Part shown: in pieces, positions 46,902 to 59,521 of the stretch
Position numbering within the stretch: position 1 is the first letter of the stretch
Layout: each line of letters starts with the position of its first letter
NCBI GenBank assembly: GCA_036429605.1
Contig: JAVFKD010000002.1
Span: 1,612,001-1,676,000 of the forward strand
Length of the DNA stretch: 64,000 bases
Source of the DNA: Cladobotryum mycophilum
Taxonomy: Eukaryota; Ascomycota; Sordariomycetes; Hypocreales; Hypocreaceae
Reading direction: 5' to 3'
Notes under the pieces: model-generated
What the model was told of the DNA's origin: nothing
The model's input: the letters and a program-made list of their open reading frames with translations, nothing else
Database searches by the model: none
Program-made: the position numbers and the translations under genes

Positions 46902-49354
46902 TCAGGCTTGGGTAGTTATTCTCAGGATAGCTGGCAGGTGTAGTGTCCCACCGAGGGGGGTAGCTGTGGATGGGTGATGGCTGATGGGAGTGTGCAGGCC
47001 AGTGCTACCATATCCACCAGCAGACGCAGACCGTGAATCGTAAGTCGAGACGGCTGGCAATGGCGCGGTGTTGGTATTGATGCGCATTGGGGGCGGCTGC
47101 TGTGGGCTCGGGTTGCGGAGATTGGGACTCAAAGTTCGAGTTGTACTCGCAGGATACGCGGGAGCGGCAGTGTAGGGAGCCCACGAAGGCTGAGAGCCAG
47201 AAATCGACCGAGGAGAAGGAATGGCGTCATGATGGGATGGGTTATGACTTGAATGCACTGGGTACTGACCGTGAGGGTCTCCGTGCTGGGATGACATGCT
47301 TGGCTGTGATCCCATGTTGTGACCCGGTGGTGTGGGCAGCGTAGCATATGGAGCCGCGCTGACTGGAGTCATCATAGTAGCAGGAGGGAGTGTGCTACTC
47401 GGGCTAGCGCTATACTTCCCAATAATTTTCTTGAGAGCTGGTTCCAAGATCTTCCAGGGGAAGACCTTGACGTCCTTCTCAATGTTTCGAGGCTTTGGGT
47501 TAGGGAAGCCCATAATAATCTTGAAGAACTCTTCGCTATCAGGCTTTGCCTTGGAGACAGTAAGCGGATGGAATCCCTCGAGATTGCGACGAATGCGGTT
47601 CTTTTCCTCAACACTGAATCTGCTCGGTGATGCGACAAGCTGCTCGAGGAGATGAATGGTGTCAACGGAAGTGACATAACACTCGCCTTTCTCGGCCCAC
47701 CAAATACAAGAGATGCAAATGCTATTGGGGGGTCTGTCGTTGACAGGAACAGCACGGAAACTAGCCGTTAGTGTTGAGCCCTGTTGTGTCTTGCGGAACA
47801 TGACGATTCTGCGACGGTTGTCCCACTCCTCTTGGGTCCACTTCTCTGCCATTGCATCAAGTTTACCATTAATCTTCAGAACAGCCTTACTCGAATAAAG
47901 AGACATGGGATGGTAAGAACTGTTGCCGCCAGCGCTGGCGATCGTGCTTGTTCGGATCAGCTGTGGGGTTCCATTGCCGGCCGAGGATGGCATCGGTAGT
48001 GGCGTCAGGTTGGGTCGGTTCGGCATGCCAGCGTGATCAAGCGCTGAAGGTGCCCTCCCTGAGCCAGGCAGTCCACTTCCATAAGCGCCCCATCCTCCTG
48101 GAGCATTCCGTCGGTGGTAGTGCGGGTCTGTAAAACTGGTGCTTCGGTATGCCGTAATCATATCGCTGTTTCCTTGCGGGAATGAGTTGGGATACTGCCC
48201 TGGCTGTGACGGGTAGTCGTAGCTATTTGTAGGGGCGGCGGCGGGCAAGGCTGGAGCATCAACAGTTTTCGGTGAGGTACTCGGCTGATCGACTTCGGTG
48301 GCAGGTGCTGGTGCATCCTGCTTAGTGATCTTGTCTGTCCGCGTGATTTCATCCCCCGACCCTTCCAGGTATTGGAAGGACCCAGCTACCGTCCGCGAGA
48401 TCTCTTCTCCTGAGTGTCCTTCAGCAACTAATGACAAAGGCACGTTGCTACCGCTGCTGCCTGTGACCAGAAGTTGCGGCGCGTCTACACTGCACGAGTA
48501 GACAAAAGCGCCATTCTCCTGGCTGTCGCGGACGAGTTCCTGCACGGGACACTTCTCTGACCCAAAGAAGAGGAAAAAGTAAGGCGCCGGAGACGACATG
48601 GCGAAAAGGTCATACTGTGACGAGATCTTCAAGAAAACTTTGGTGCCGTACATGCCAGATGCGGGCTGGGAAGAGAGCACCGTAGGCCCCGCGGGGACGT
48701 AGGAGGCGACAGCATTGTTGTTCGCAAAGGATTGCTGGTTGAGTTGTGCGAACTTCTCGGATTGTTGGGCAGAGAAGGATTGAGAAGGATATTGTTCATA
48801 AGATGCATCTTGGTATCGAGGTGTATCGTAACCTATTCAAATGCCAAAGTGGCAGACCTGTTAGCCATGTGTTTGGGACACATCAAGGTTCCGACAAAAT
48901 CTCGCCACGGGCAGAATGATGCGTTTGCACGCTGTTCGTGAAATGAAAGACGTACCATTAACTGGTGGGACCTGGGCCTTGGAGTAGGTTGCCATTGTGA
49001 AATGTCCGGATGGGGAGTCCCCGCCCCGTTCTCCCCCGTTTGCAGTTCGGACGGCTTGTTCGTACTTTAGAGTGAGAGTGTCGGGAGACTCGAGTCTGTC
49101 GTCTTCGCCAACAATGATTGGTTTGTCGGTGTGATAAGCTGACTATGGATAACCAGCGTCAGCTAAGGGGCGGTCTTGCAAATGACGATGATGATCTCGA
49201 AAGAGTGTATGAAGGGATATGGGCAAGATGGTGTGGTAGATGATGGACGTGATGTTCGCGTCTTATTTGATGAAGTCTGACGATGTTGGAACAGGTCTCG
49301 GCTCACCTCGAATAGTTTGTACGACGGAGTGTGAAACTTGACAGCAGCAGACAT
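46902..49354 (-). CDS. medA: Medusa-type developmental transcription regulator
   Basis: Three exons, 49354-49307, 49142-48956 and 48832-46902, giving 721 aa. The protein matches MedA of Aspergillus nidulans and its orthologues (REN1 in Fusarium, ACR1 in Magnaporthe), which act in conidiophore development and virulence. The diagnostic block spans about residues 395-550: KWTQEEWDNRRRIVMF, PPNSICISCIWWAEKGECYV, EEKNRIRRNLEGFHPLTV and KPRNIEKDVKVFPWKI. The rest is Ser/Pro/Gln-rich and disordered. An internal Met at 48995 is in frame, but the 49354 start is preferred because the frame stays open upstream through a clean GAG|TCA splice. The gene stands before a very long gene-free upstream region. 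Confidence 0.93.
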
Positions 49355-52300
49355 TCAACTGCAGGAAGATGAAAGTCCAATTGATATGGGATTGCGAGGA
49401 GGGTAGAAGTAAAGAATGCAAAACCACGGTGTCTTGGTCAAGAAGTAGTGGTCGTGAGCCGATGTTTAAACCAGGTTTCGACGAGGTCTTATCCAGTGAA
49501 GGTCACTCAGCTGGAGGGGTACCTTCCACTCAGATAGCTTGGTTCTCGGAGATTTGATATACTACTTCCCCAGAGGCTAACGTGCAGACCGGTGCTTTTG
49601 TTTTGCTTTCGTGACCTGTCATGACGCTGAATTAGTTGCTTCTTTCTTAGTCAAGGGGGTGTGTGTGAGACACCCGATGGGCCTCGCGGAATCTTACTGG
49701 AGAGCTGGCAAATCCTGGCAGTGGCGGAGAATAGTTCCGATCCTCGACAGAGACAGTTGCATTCCAGGATGAGAAAACAGCACTTCAACGAGGGAGAAGC
49801 TGCCCTTGCCTTTTGGCGGTTCGCTTGTGTATCGGAGAGACGGTCTTTTATGAAAACAAGGTGGTGGGGAGAAGACAGAGCGAGCACAGTGTTATTAGGC
49901 TCCGATGATTTGAGTAGCAATCCTTGGCAGTCCGAAAAAAGACAGTCTGCAGAAGCCGAACCATGCAAAGGAATGCGCAGCAATGTGATGTGTTTGTGTA
50001 TCTTTATGCAGAACACGCTATGCGCTCTCGCTGCAATGCAAATTTGGGTCAGCATTCTTTATCTGCGCGGCAAGTTTGGCGTCGACGATCAACAATTCCT
50101 ACGAAATGTGCACGTCTGTGTGTGTGTAACAGCAAGGGAACTGGTATGGAAATTAGCCACCAGAGTGATCAGACTTACGTTAACACGAGCCTAAAGGTGG
50201 CACAATTGTCGGTAAATCAGAAACAGGTTGGAAATGTTCGAGCAAAACTGTTCTCGATTGAGAGCGGTGGGGGCGCGATGGCTCGACTCTGCAGGTACCT
50301 CGAGCTGTTCAGAGGGAGGGAAATGAAGGTCAGCAACATGCAAAATAGCCAACGGACAGCAATTGTGCGGTAGGACAAGCGGTAGAAAGTCGTCGAGACG
50401 GCGGCGTGGGGATAATCTCATGGAGCCAACATACGAATCTGTGAAAAATGGGAATAGTGTGCCAGACTTGAGACCAAAAGGGCAAGCTAACACTTAAAGC
50501 GTCGCTCAGATGGGGTGATTCAGGAGAGTCAAAGTCTCGGGTTCCCTGGAGAATATCAAAGGGCAGAAGAGGGATAAGAAACACGAGGGGACTTTGCTTT
50601 TGGGAGACTAGATGGCTTATGCAGGTCGTCTTGTCCTGCGCGAGCCGTCGATGGCGGTCGATCTGCGCCAGCCTAGAGGAGTGTACAAGGGCAACTTGGA
50701 CCGGGAAGGGGGAGGATGGGAGGAAAGAGGATGTGTGGATTTTGGGCGCAGGCGAGCCAATGGACGCTGACATGGTGAGGGTCAGATTACCATTTGCGAT
50801 GCCAGCCTCCCTTGAAAGTGCACGTCAGAGCGAGGCGGCGCCACAGAGAGATACAAATTGAGAGTTGTTTCTTTTGGATATCTCGCCAAGCCCGTGTGGG
50901 GAGGACCCTGTGACGATGGACAGAAGCGGCAGCGGCAGCGGCAGCACCAGAAACCAAAGCTGGATGGCCGTATTGGCACCCATGCCTTGGATACGACGCT
51001 GCCAGAGCGAATGTAGCGGCGCTCAAGCCGAGCAGCATCATTGTACAAGTTGTCTGTAGGTCTCTGCCCTGCCGACGATGGTCGGTCGTGGGCCCAAGTG
51101 GTGCGCACATGCCATCCGGGGAGAGCAGGGGTAAGGGTCAAAGAGAGACAAGGACAGCGCTTCCACCCAATTCCCTGCTAAGATGCCAGATTTGCAATGT
51201 CCAAGAAAGGTATGGGGCTGCAAGGGTAATAGAATGACGGGTCAAAAAAGGTCAAGGGGGCGTGCTGGCTGGGGTGTGGATGTGGAGCCCGGCGAAGGCG
51301 CTGCGAAAGGGGGTTAAGGTGCCGAGGATGGTAGGAAAGTACCCAGCCATATGTGGCGATGCTGTTGATAGAAACTCATACGGAAACGTGCCTGGTGATC
51401 CTACGTTGCAGAAGTATTGTGAAAATTTTTACAGTCGGCGCACTTGCTTCCGCTGCTTTTCTATACTATCATGCTTCTGGCGCGAGGCGCGGAAACTGAG
51501 AAATGGTCTCCCCTTCCCGAGACTGTGAGGCGGGAGATCTGGGACACAGGTGGTAGACATAAACAAATCGGGAGTACACCCGCATCATACATGTCCATCA
51601 TGAATCAAAAGCAGACGTCGACTCACTGGCTAGTCTGAAGCAGCGTCCAATTCAGTAGAATTGTAGTCAAAAAAAGTCAAATTCAAAGTCGTATGCAGGC
51701 CTGTAATGCGCGTCTAAGTCGCTTTGCCCTTTCGTTCGGTTCGCGGTGCTGTGCTAATTAGCAAGAACAGCTTTGTCCGACGAGCTGGGCGTGGCTGTAT
51801 CCGTCAGCACATTGATTGGTGGGAGTAAGTGAGAAATCACACTACTGAAAGGTGGAGCTGGTTGGCTTTGGCAGCGGGTCACCACCGGTAGTGGTGAACG
51901 GACCAAGCTGCAGTGTGCGGTGCACTGCATTGCATTGCATTAGGTACGGTACCAGAGCCAGGAGCCAAAGCCAGAGTCAAAGCAAAAGCGTGGCTCTGGA
52001 AAAGGATCAGCGGCCAATGTTCCACTGGGAACCAGAATAGGCATAGTTTGACAAATACCATTGCCTGAAGAACAACGCGATGGACATCAGCCTGTGAGTG
52101 GAGCTCAGCCCGCCAAGGGACAGCCTTGAAGCCTTGGAACCCTGGAGCTGCTGGACTAAGGCGTGCTAACCCTGTGTGTGCAAGTACGCGCTTGGTCTGT
52201 GAGGAGGGTAGGAGTCGAAGTGGCTGCGTCCCAGTTGCACGTTCGTTCGTCCCATCCTTTCTCCTTTGCCGGAGGAGCCACCGTAGCATAGACACAGGAC

Positions 52301-55300
52301 AACAGGTGGACGGACCCATCCGCCCTGTCCGCCCGTACACACTCCCGTAAAGTTTTCCTCCAACAAGGCCATTGCATGTCCCCTAATGCTCGTGCGCTCC
52401 AGAAAGGACCCGCCCCATCAATATACCATAACCGTACTCGGAAACGGTGAGGGTAGACCCAAGGCGAAGGAAAACCAGGCGATAAAGGAAAAGAAAAACC
52501 AAAAAAAAACTTACTCGAGCTCTTTGGCTAGTCAGGGCCAGTGTACCGAATATGACGTCGGTTTAAATTAAAGCCCACCGACTTAATATCTATTCTCTTT
52601 AAGTTGTGCAAATCTAGATTCGTAGGAGCTCCCCGGAACTGTGGACGCTCGGCAACTGGAGCGAGAATCGTGACGATGAGATGCGGTGCTATGCGAGGTG
52701 ATGTGATGCACAATACCAGCGATCGGAGACTGTCTGAGCCTGGATGGGGCAGATCAAGCCAGAGAGTCAAGGGGGTTTCTGTCCCGCTATCAGGAGCTCT
52801 CTCCGCCGCTGTAATGACGGTCGGCTGTTGATCGTGCTCCGTAGCTTTTTTCCCTGTCACACCCATTCCAGTCAGCAGCTCGTTGCTTTTTTTGGGCGCT
52901 ATCGCTTCTCATGTCGGTTCTTTTTGGGCACCACGGTACATTGCCAATTATTCCTAACGCCCGTGCTTTGTATCTCCTGCCAACCTGGTCTGCACGCCCG
53001 CAAGAGGAGCGGCTGTCCATCATTATCCCGTCATCATCGCCCAATATGAAAACCCAAATAGGCCTCCTGCTTCCCGTCTTCTCCATATTTTTTGCTTGTC
53101 TTAAACCCCGCAGCCCGGCGGGCGGGAGAGAACCAGGGCAAGACAAAGCAAGGGGGAAACGTGAAGGCTGGAGTTGAGCAGCGGTGTCACGAAGGGAAAA
53201 GGCCAATGTGAAAGTGACATGGATTCCCGGATGGTGCACGATGATGGCGATGAGGATGAGGAGCACTGCACTCAACTGCACTCATCTTATCGACAGCAAG
53301 CGGCCTCAGTCTCGGCGACTCTCTTATTTTAGCGCTGTTCACGATTTCCAGTCATGACCTGGGCACTAGCTCTGACGCGGTCGACTTAGTGGAGGCGAAA
53401 CGGCCAAAAAGGGTCATGGCCGGTAAACGAGTATATCGCCGCCCTGGCTAGGGCTTAGGCAGTGACGTTCTCAAGTACCGACGCCAGCCTTCATCCACTT
53501 GGGGGCACCTTGCTCGGCAAGAGAGGATGTTGCGGTAAGAAACAAGGTGAAGGCCGGTGTGATTCGGAAAGGGATGTGATAGCCTCATGCAAAAGAATGA
53601 ATGTAGAAAAGTCATCACGGCAGACTTACCAGGGTAGATGGCTAGTATGTCCGATTTGTGTCAGAAGAAGCTCGTGGTCTTGAATTTGATGTGGTATTCA
53701 ACGCAAGGTACCGCGACGGAAAGCGTGGAGCCTTGGTTCAGTGTGTGTTTCGATGCTCCCTTGCTTTGAGACTTGTAGGTCAGGAGGGATCTAGCCAAGG
53801 CGAACCATCAGTTTGTCTCTCACCTTTCTTTTGAACTTGGGGTTTCTTTTGCTCTGCCGCCTCCAGCTATGCCCTTTAGAGATCGCCACTTCGAGTAAGG
53901 AAGCCTCCCTCTGCAGCCTAGCTTGATTCAAAATTACCACTTTGACGCAGGCAGATGAAGCGTGTTTGTTTTTTTCCCTTCTCTCAACTGGTTGGCGCCA
54001 ATGGCATTGACTTGATTCGAGTGAGTCGGCACTAATGCACAAACTGCATACAGTGTGGCAGGAATCAGTCTTCTCGAAATCTGAGCCTCAATGGTGAATA
54101 TGCAGGAAAAGATGATGGTTGTGATAGAGATGATAATACCGACACCATAAGCAGAAGTAGCCAGGGGAATGAATTTATCTTTATACTACACAGATATGCC
54201 TACCGAACCTTGCGAAACGATGTATGACGCACAGCGGCCATAGCCTGTACAAGGTAGACTTTACTGCACCATGCAATTATGCTGGCTGGCTGGCTACTTG
54301 ACTTGACAACAGGTATCAAGCTTTGCGGGTGCCGAGAAACACACCTAACTCCCAGTAGGATAGCACAAGTATCATTGGGGTTTAGCCACGCCGTGACCCC
54401 CGGTAAAGCGAAAACGCGAAGAGTGCGTCTTGAACTCGATCTGACGTAGGAGAAGAACAAGAAATCAAGCTTGTACCATAAAGTTTCGTCAGATCAGGAA
54501 ATGCGGAGCAGATGCTTGTATCTTTGGCCACTCACATTACGAAGGGAGACTGACCTTGCGTGTTTCAATTTGGCCGTCGTGACAGGTGTGTCAAGCCTAA
54601 TCAAAGCATGTGTCCGTGCTTGGCCATCAAAATTGGAGGGTGTAAAGATGTCTAGGCACGGATACATCCCCAGAAATGCAGCTGCACGAAATAAACCAGA
54701 TGCTCCGTACTTCGTATAGATTGTGCAGTTCAAAGCCGATCATACCGTAAATTCCGTGACTTGCGAACAAAGCGAAGACAGTAAGCACAAAAAGAGATCT
54801 GTGTACCAAACTGTAACAAACGTGGGAAAGGCTGTCGAGGATTGCTCGTGGGGATGATGGACGGGTGCAAAGTGCAGCGCCACTTGGCCCTTTTCTGGCA
54901 TGCTTGCACCACCAAGGAACGCCACCTCGGCTTCTGAGAATAAACTATTATGTGTTTACCAGTATCTCGCAGGAAAGAACAGCCATAGGAGATTCCGTGG
55001 GGGCGAAGAGACGCGCTACATGTCACTCATTGCCGTGACGGAGAAGCCTCCCTCGTTCCCTCTCCCTTAGCTGCTGTTTCCGCGAAGCCTCTTGATGCGA
55101 CTGGTTCAGAAAGCCTGGAAGACTGCAGGCTTTTGCTTCTGGTCTGGCTCTAGGCTGCGAGACTAACCAGGGAGAAGAAATGAGCTAAGTGGTCAGTTGT
55201 TGAGGGAGGTGAGGGGGCGTGTATGTATGCACCAATATGGATAGGAACGCACAGCATGAGGATCGACGCAGGGGACTAGGATTCGGGCACCTGAGAATGC

Positions 55301-57157
55301 AGGGAGGTCCCCGGCCAAAACTGAACATGGCATATGCGTTCCATCAAGTGTCGTCCGCTAGCAGAGCTCCAGTGACAGTCGTGGAAGAAATTCGGATGCG
55401 ATAGTTTGAAGCCTGATGAGAAATGGTTGATGAGCTGGAGAAATTTGCACCTTCTCTGAACAGCGGTCAGTCGTTGCTTGGGAGGAAGAAAGGTACGAAA
55501 TTAATGTACCTCTTAGCTCCATTTTGTGTGAAATGACGCTAATCCATACAGGGCACGAGTATGAGGTAATACCGCTTAAACGTACTTGTACCTGTGCCTA
55601 CCGCATCCCCACCCTACCACCACTGCCATCACCACCACCAGCACCACCACCCGAGAGCGAGCATGCCAAGGGGGAATCGACGCCAACAATAACATCTGGT
55701 ATCCATGTCGAAGAAAATCACTAATTGGCACCACTTTGTATCCAAAATCGCTTTTACTCTCCCGAGGGGAACTATGAACAGGCAGAGAAATAAAAGTCCG
55801 AAATAAAAACGAACTTTACATTTTGTGCTGCTCATAGTGTCGGTTGAGTTCGGTGATATTCGTAAATATCAAGCTTCCTATTACCCTACATACCTGAATG
55901 GCATTCACTAAAACAGTGCAAGTATTGTTTGGAAAGCATTGGATCCAGGAAATGCTCTAGTCCAGGGTATCATATCCCGAATTCATAGTTGGCTGTCTAC
56001 TCTGTACTACAAAGATTTAGACACACGAAATGTACTCACACACACCCACACACACCTTGTTCTGCCCTCTGGTTTGAACGGCTCCAGCTGCAAGTTGGTG
56101 GCGCATCATCCTCCCTCTCTCTCTCATGCCCATCGGGTGGTCAAGACATTCCGAGTGTGACCACTCTGATGGGATGTGCTTCCCAACAGCGACGACGATG
56201 AAGCGGATACCCGAAGACGCCCCACGCGTACCCGGAACACATCCAGTCTCCTGGGTTTCTTGTGCCTCCTTCACCCACCATCTTGTCTCTCAAACATGCC
56301 TTGATCTGGAAAATTCTCGCCATCAACCCATTAATGCGGGCTGTACTTCCATTGACATGCTGTAGCCCCCCTGCTCGTTGGTTGCCAACAGGCGTAAATC
56401 TCGTGTGGCGTTCAACGCTTCCGAATTCCATCCACTTGGATTTTCCCCGCCAGACCCGTCCAGCTTGTTAGTTGGCGAAAAAATGCCTCCCATCACCAAT
56501 CATACCCCCCACTCAGAATGGTACAACATGTGCTTGTCTAACCCACCCGTGAAGCAGCACGAATAGGGTGACTTTCTCCCATACCGACACCCACTCTTCA
56601 CACAAGCACCTCAGCTGGAAGATTCCCAAGCTAGACAAAGCTTATTGTAGTTTCTCACCGGCAGCTCCCCGGTTACATCTAATATCATGGTCAGCTGGGA
56701 AGTATGTAGCTTTTTTACTGGTAGGGACATTCTCTTACCCTTTCCGCTTGCCCCCCTTCGAAATTGCGGGCACCTTTGTCAGACATCTGTTACTGACTCA
56801 TGCTTGCTATTGTCCATGGAATCTGGGGTAAGTACGGAGTACAGGAAGAGTTGAAAGAGGTTGCAATGTGGAGGGCGGCCAAGTGGTGACCTCGGTCCCA
56901 TTTTTCTGATCCGCATCCTTGCATAGACGGCCACTCAATAATTACGTTGAAGACTGTTGTTTTTTCCTCCCCTCCACAGGCGATTGTGGGGCAAGTTAGC
57001 ACCGGAATTGATACCTTGATGATATTTGAAATCAGACCGGAGAGTGTGTTAAATTGAGTATGCCGTGTATCTGTACTATTGGGGCAGGCCTCGTTAGAGA
57101 ACGTCTGTCTTTGGCAATATACAAGCTGGGTGTTACAATAACAACCCAGGCCACACG

Positions 57158-57177
57158 CATCATCATCATCATCATCA
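57158..57177 (+). repeat. (ATC)n microsatellite
   Basis: Six tandem CAT/ATC units in the medA upstream region. Confidence 0.75.
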
Positions 57178-58670
57178 AGCGGCTACGGGCCGAATCGGGC
57201 GACCCAGAAAAGCCTCAATCCTGGTATCCAGCTTCCCTGTAGCCGATTGAGTGCTGCTTCATCGGCTGATCCTCTTTGACCTATCTCATGGGGCAGACAA
57301 TCGGAAGAAGGGACCCTGGTTCAATGGAGTCGTGCATTGTCCACCATCAATACTCCGACCGACGTGGTCCACGGCAAGCACGGCCACCCTTCTGGCGGAT
57401 GCTATTATTCTATTCATATTGGCAGCGGCAGTCAGCCGAGATTCTCGAGCCGAAAGCATGGATGGGGTAAATCTTGTTGTAAGGAAGTAAAGAAGCGACA
57501 ATGCTTGCTGTATGAGGCTGTAGGTCCTTGGAGAGATCATGCATGTTGAAGTTGCACGGCTATGGCTGTACGCAGATCTCGCACCCTCCCTAGCCGCTGG
57601 CTTGTCTCATCAGAGAGGTTTTGTCGGCGCGCTGGCCGTCCTGCCGTGAGACCCGGCTGCGCCTCTGCGACCTTGTTCCCAAGACGAAGGGCGTGGCCGA
57701 CGTGGTACCTAGAGTTTTAGTAGACAAAGCCTCGTGTGTAGCCCATGTGTGGTTCAACAATGGTTGACCAGCTGAACGGCCAAAGGATTGGGGAATGTGT
57801 TACCTTGATGCAATGCATATAAGCTATCATTTGTCACACCTGATGATTTCGAGGGTCAATAGCAGCTTAACTCGGAAGTTGTGTGTCGTCATGATACTAG
57901 GAATGACTTATCCAATAGCTCGCTAACTGATTGCACATGTAGTGCAGAAGCCAGCCAGCAGCATCTTGGTATGTAGGCAATTTATTTAGTAACCCCATGT
58001 TCAAATCTGGCTTAACGGGAAAATAATAACGACATGTATGGTGCCGTTGATTTAGGCAGGCATGGGTAGGCTTTCGATGCTGCCATCAAGCGGTGTTGTA
58101 GATGAGGTGGTGGCAGCATACCAGAGATGAGCGTATTATACTGTGTATATTGAGTGATAACACTGTGTCTACTTGAGAATGCGTGACTAGAATGCAGGTA
58201 ACAATGTATCCCGTATCAATATTCGCACGGTACTTTCCCCCTCATGAACCCGGGCAAGCCTCTCAACAACAAGTCGCCTTTCCACCAGCATCACTCGCAT
58301 TGCATCGCAAACTTTCCCATTTCTTAGCACCATCTAATCTATCCAATCCAAGTGCAAGAGCTACATCTTCTACGGTGTGCAGGCATGCATTGTAGCTTCT
58401 TTCTCGCTGTCCTCCCACAGGCCCAGAGGTTCATTGCAGCTCGCCCCGCACATTGGGCTACAGCCACGATCGCTTCTCGCTTATTCTCAAGCAACCACAT
58501 CATCATCTTCAGCAGGTAAACGATAATTGCCATGGATGAGGATAGCCGCGACTAAAGCATGACCAAACTCGAAGCCCCCTGAAGCTGGCTGCCTCAAAAA
58601 CCTTTAGGCTGGCAGCATCAACTGTTTTCCAAGACATGGCTTTTGTCTGAGACGCACGTGTTTGTGTGTT

Positions 58671-58687
58671 GGGGGGGGGGGGGGGGG
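58671..58687 (+). repeat. G17 homopolymer
   Basis: Seventeen consecutive G residues. This is long for a fungal genome and likely to be inaccurately sized. Confidence 0.85.
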
Positions 58688-59494
58688 ATGGGGAAAAACG
58701 TACATAAAATAAAACGTGCACAACAAAAACGCCATTATGGACGTTAAGAGCGGGAGGAGATTCTCGGTTTGTACCCGGCGGCCAAAGTCCGTTTCGGAAA
58801 CAATGCATCCGCTTAGAGCTCAGTGGCTAACCCATCGTTGGGTGGGCTGGGCTGGTCCCCAAAGCCTGCGTTGTGTTATTACTCTCCAGGGGGCTTCCTC
58901 AAAAGCATTGTCATCCATGGGATTACCCTAATGGGCTTTGTTCCGTTCTCAGACACCAATCAACCGACATGGACGAAGGGGACTGTGTTGGCATGTACGA
59001 AGTGCCCAATCCGAATTCGTTGAGAACAGAGACCCATTATGCACGAAATACCTCACACTCACAAGAGTATTTGGGTTTACTCGCCTAGGTTAGTGGCAGT
59101 CAAGTGGCCACAGTCATGCGGCCGCCGGGTCACCAATCTATGTATCCGCTGCTTCATCCGGTCCCGAAAAAACTCTTCTTGTCTTGATCTTGCAGAGAGG
59201 CTTGTTGTCTAACAGGACCGTTAAGCCATCGCTACACATTTCAACCAGCATGGATTATCGACCCGAAAAGCACGTTTATCCAATGTGGAATGGCTCATCA
59301 GAAGCATCAGTGCCCGAGTGTGCGGGGATTCAATGTGGTTGCCCTGGTTTTCTGGCTACAAATCCTGCCTAGTCATGCAAGCCTAGTCCAAGACGATATC
59401 ATTTGGCAACAGCATCCGGAAGGATCTTTTGCTCGGGAAAGTCACAGAGAGCCGAATCACGAGGAGATTTATCTCAAATACTTGATATCCGCTG

Positions 59495-59521
59495 CACACA
59501 CATACACACACACACACACAC
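59495..59521 (+). repeat. (CA)n microsatellite
   Basis: A CACACA run, broken once by a T (ACATACACACA), on the plus strand of the medA upstream region. Confidence 0.75.
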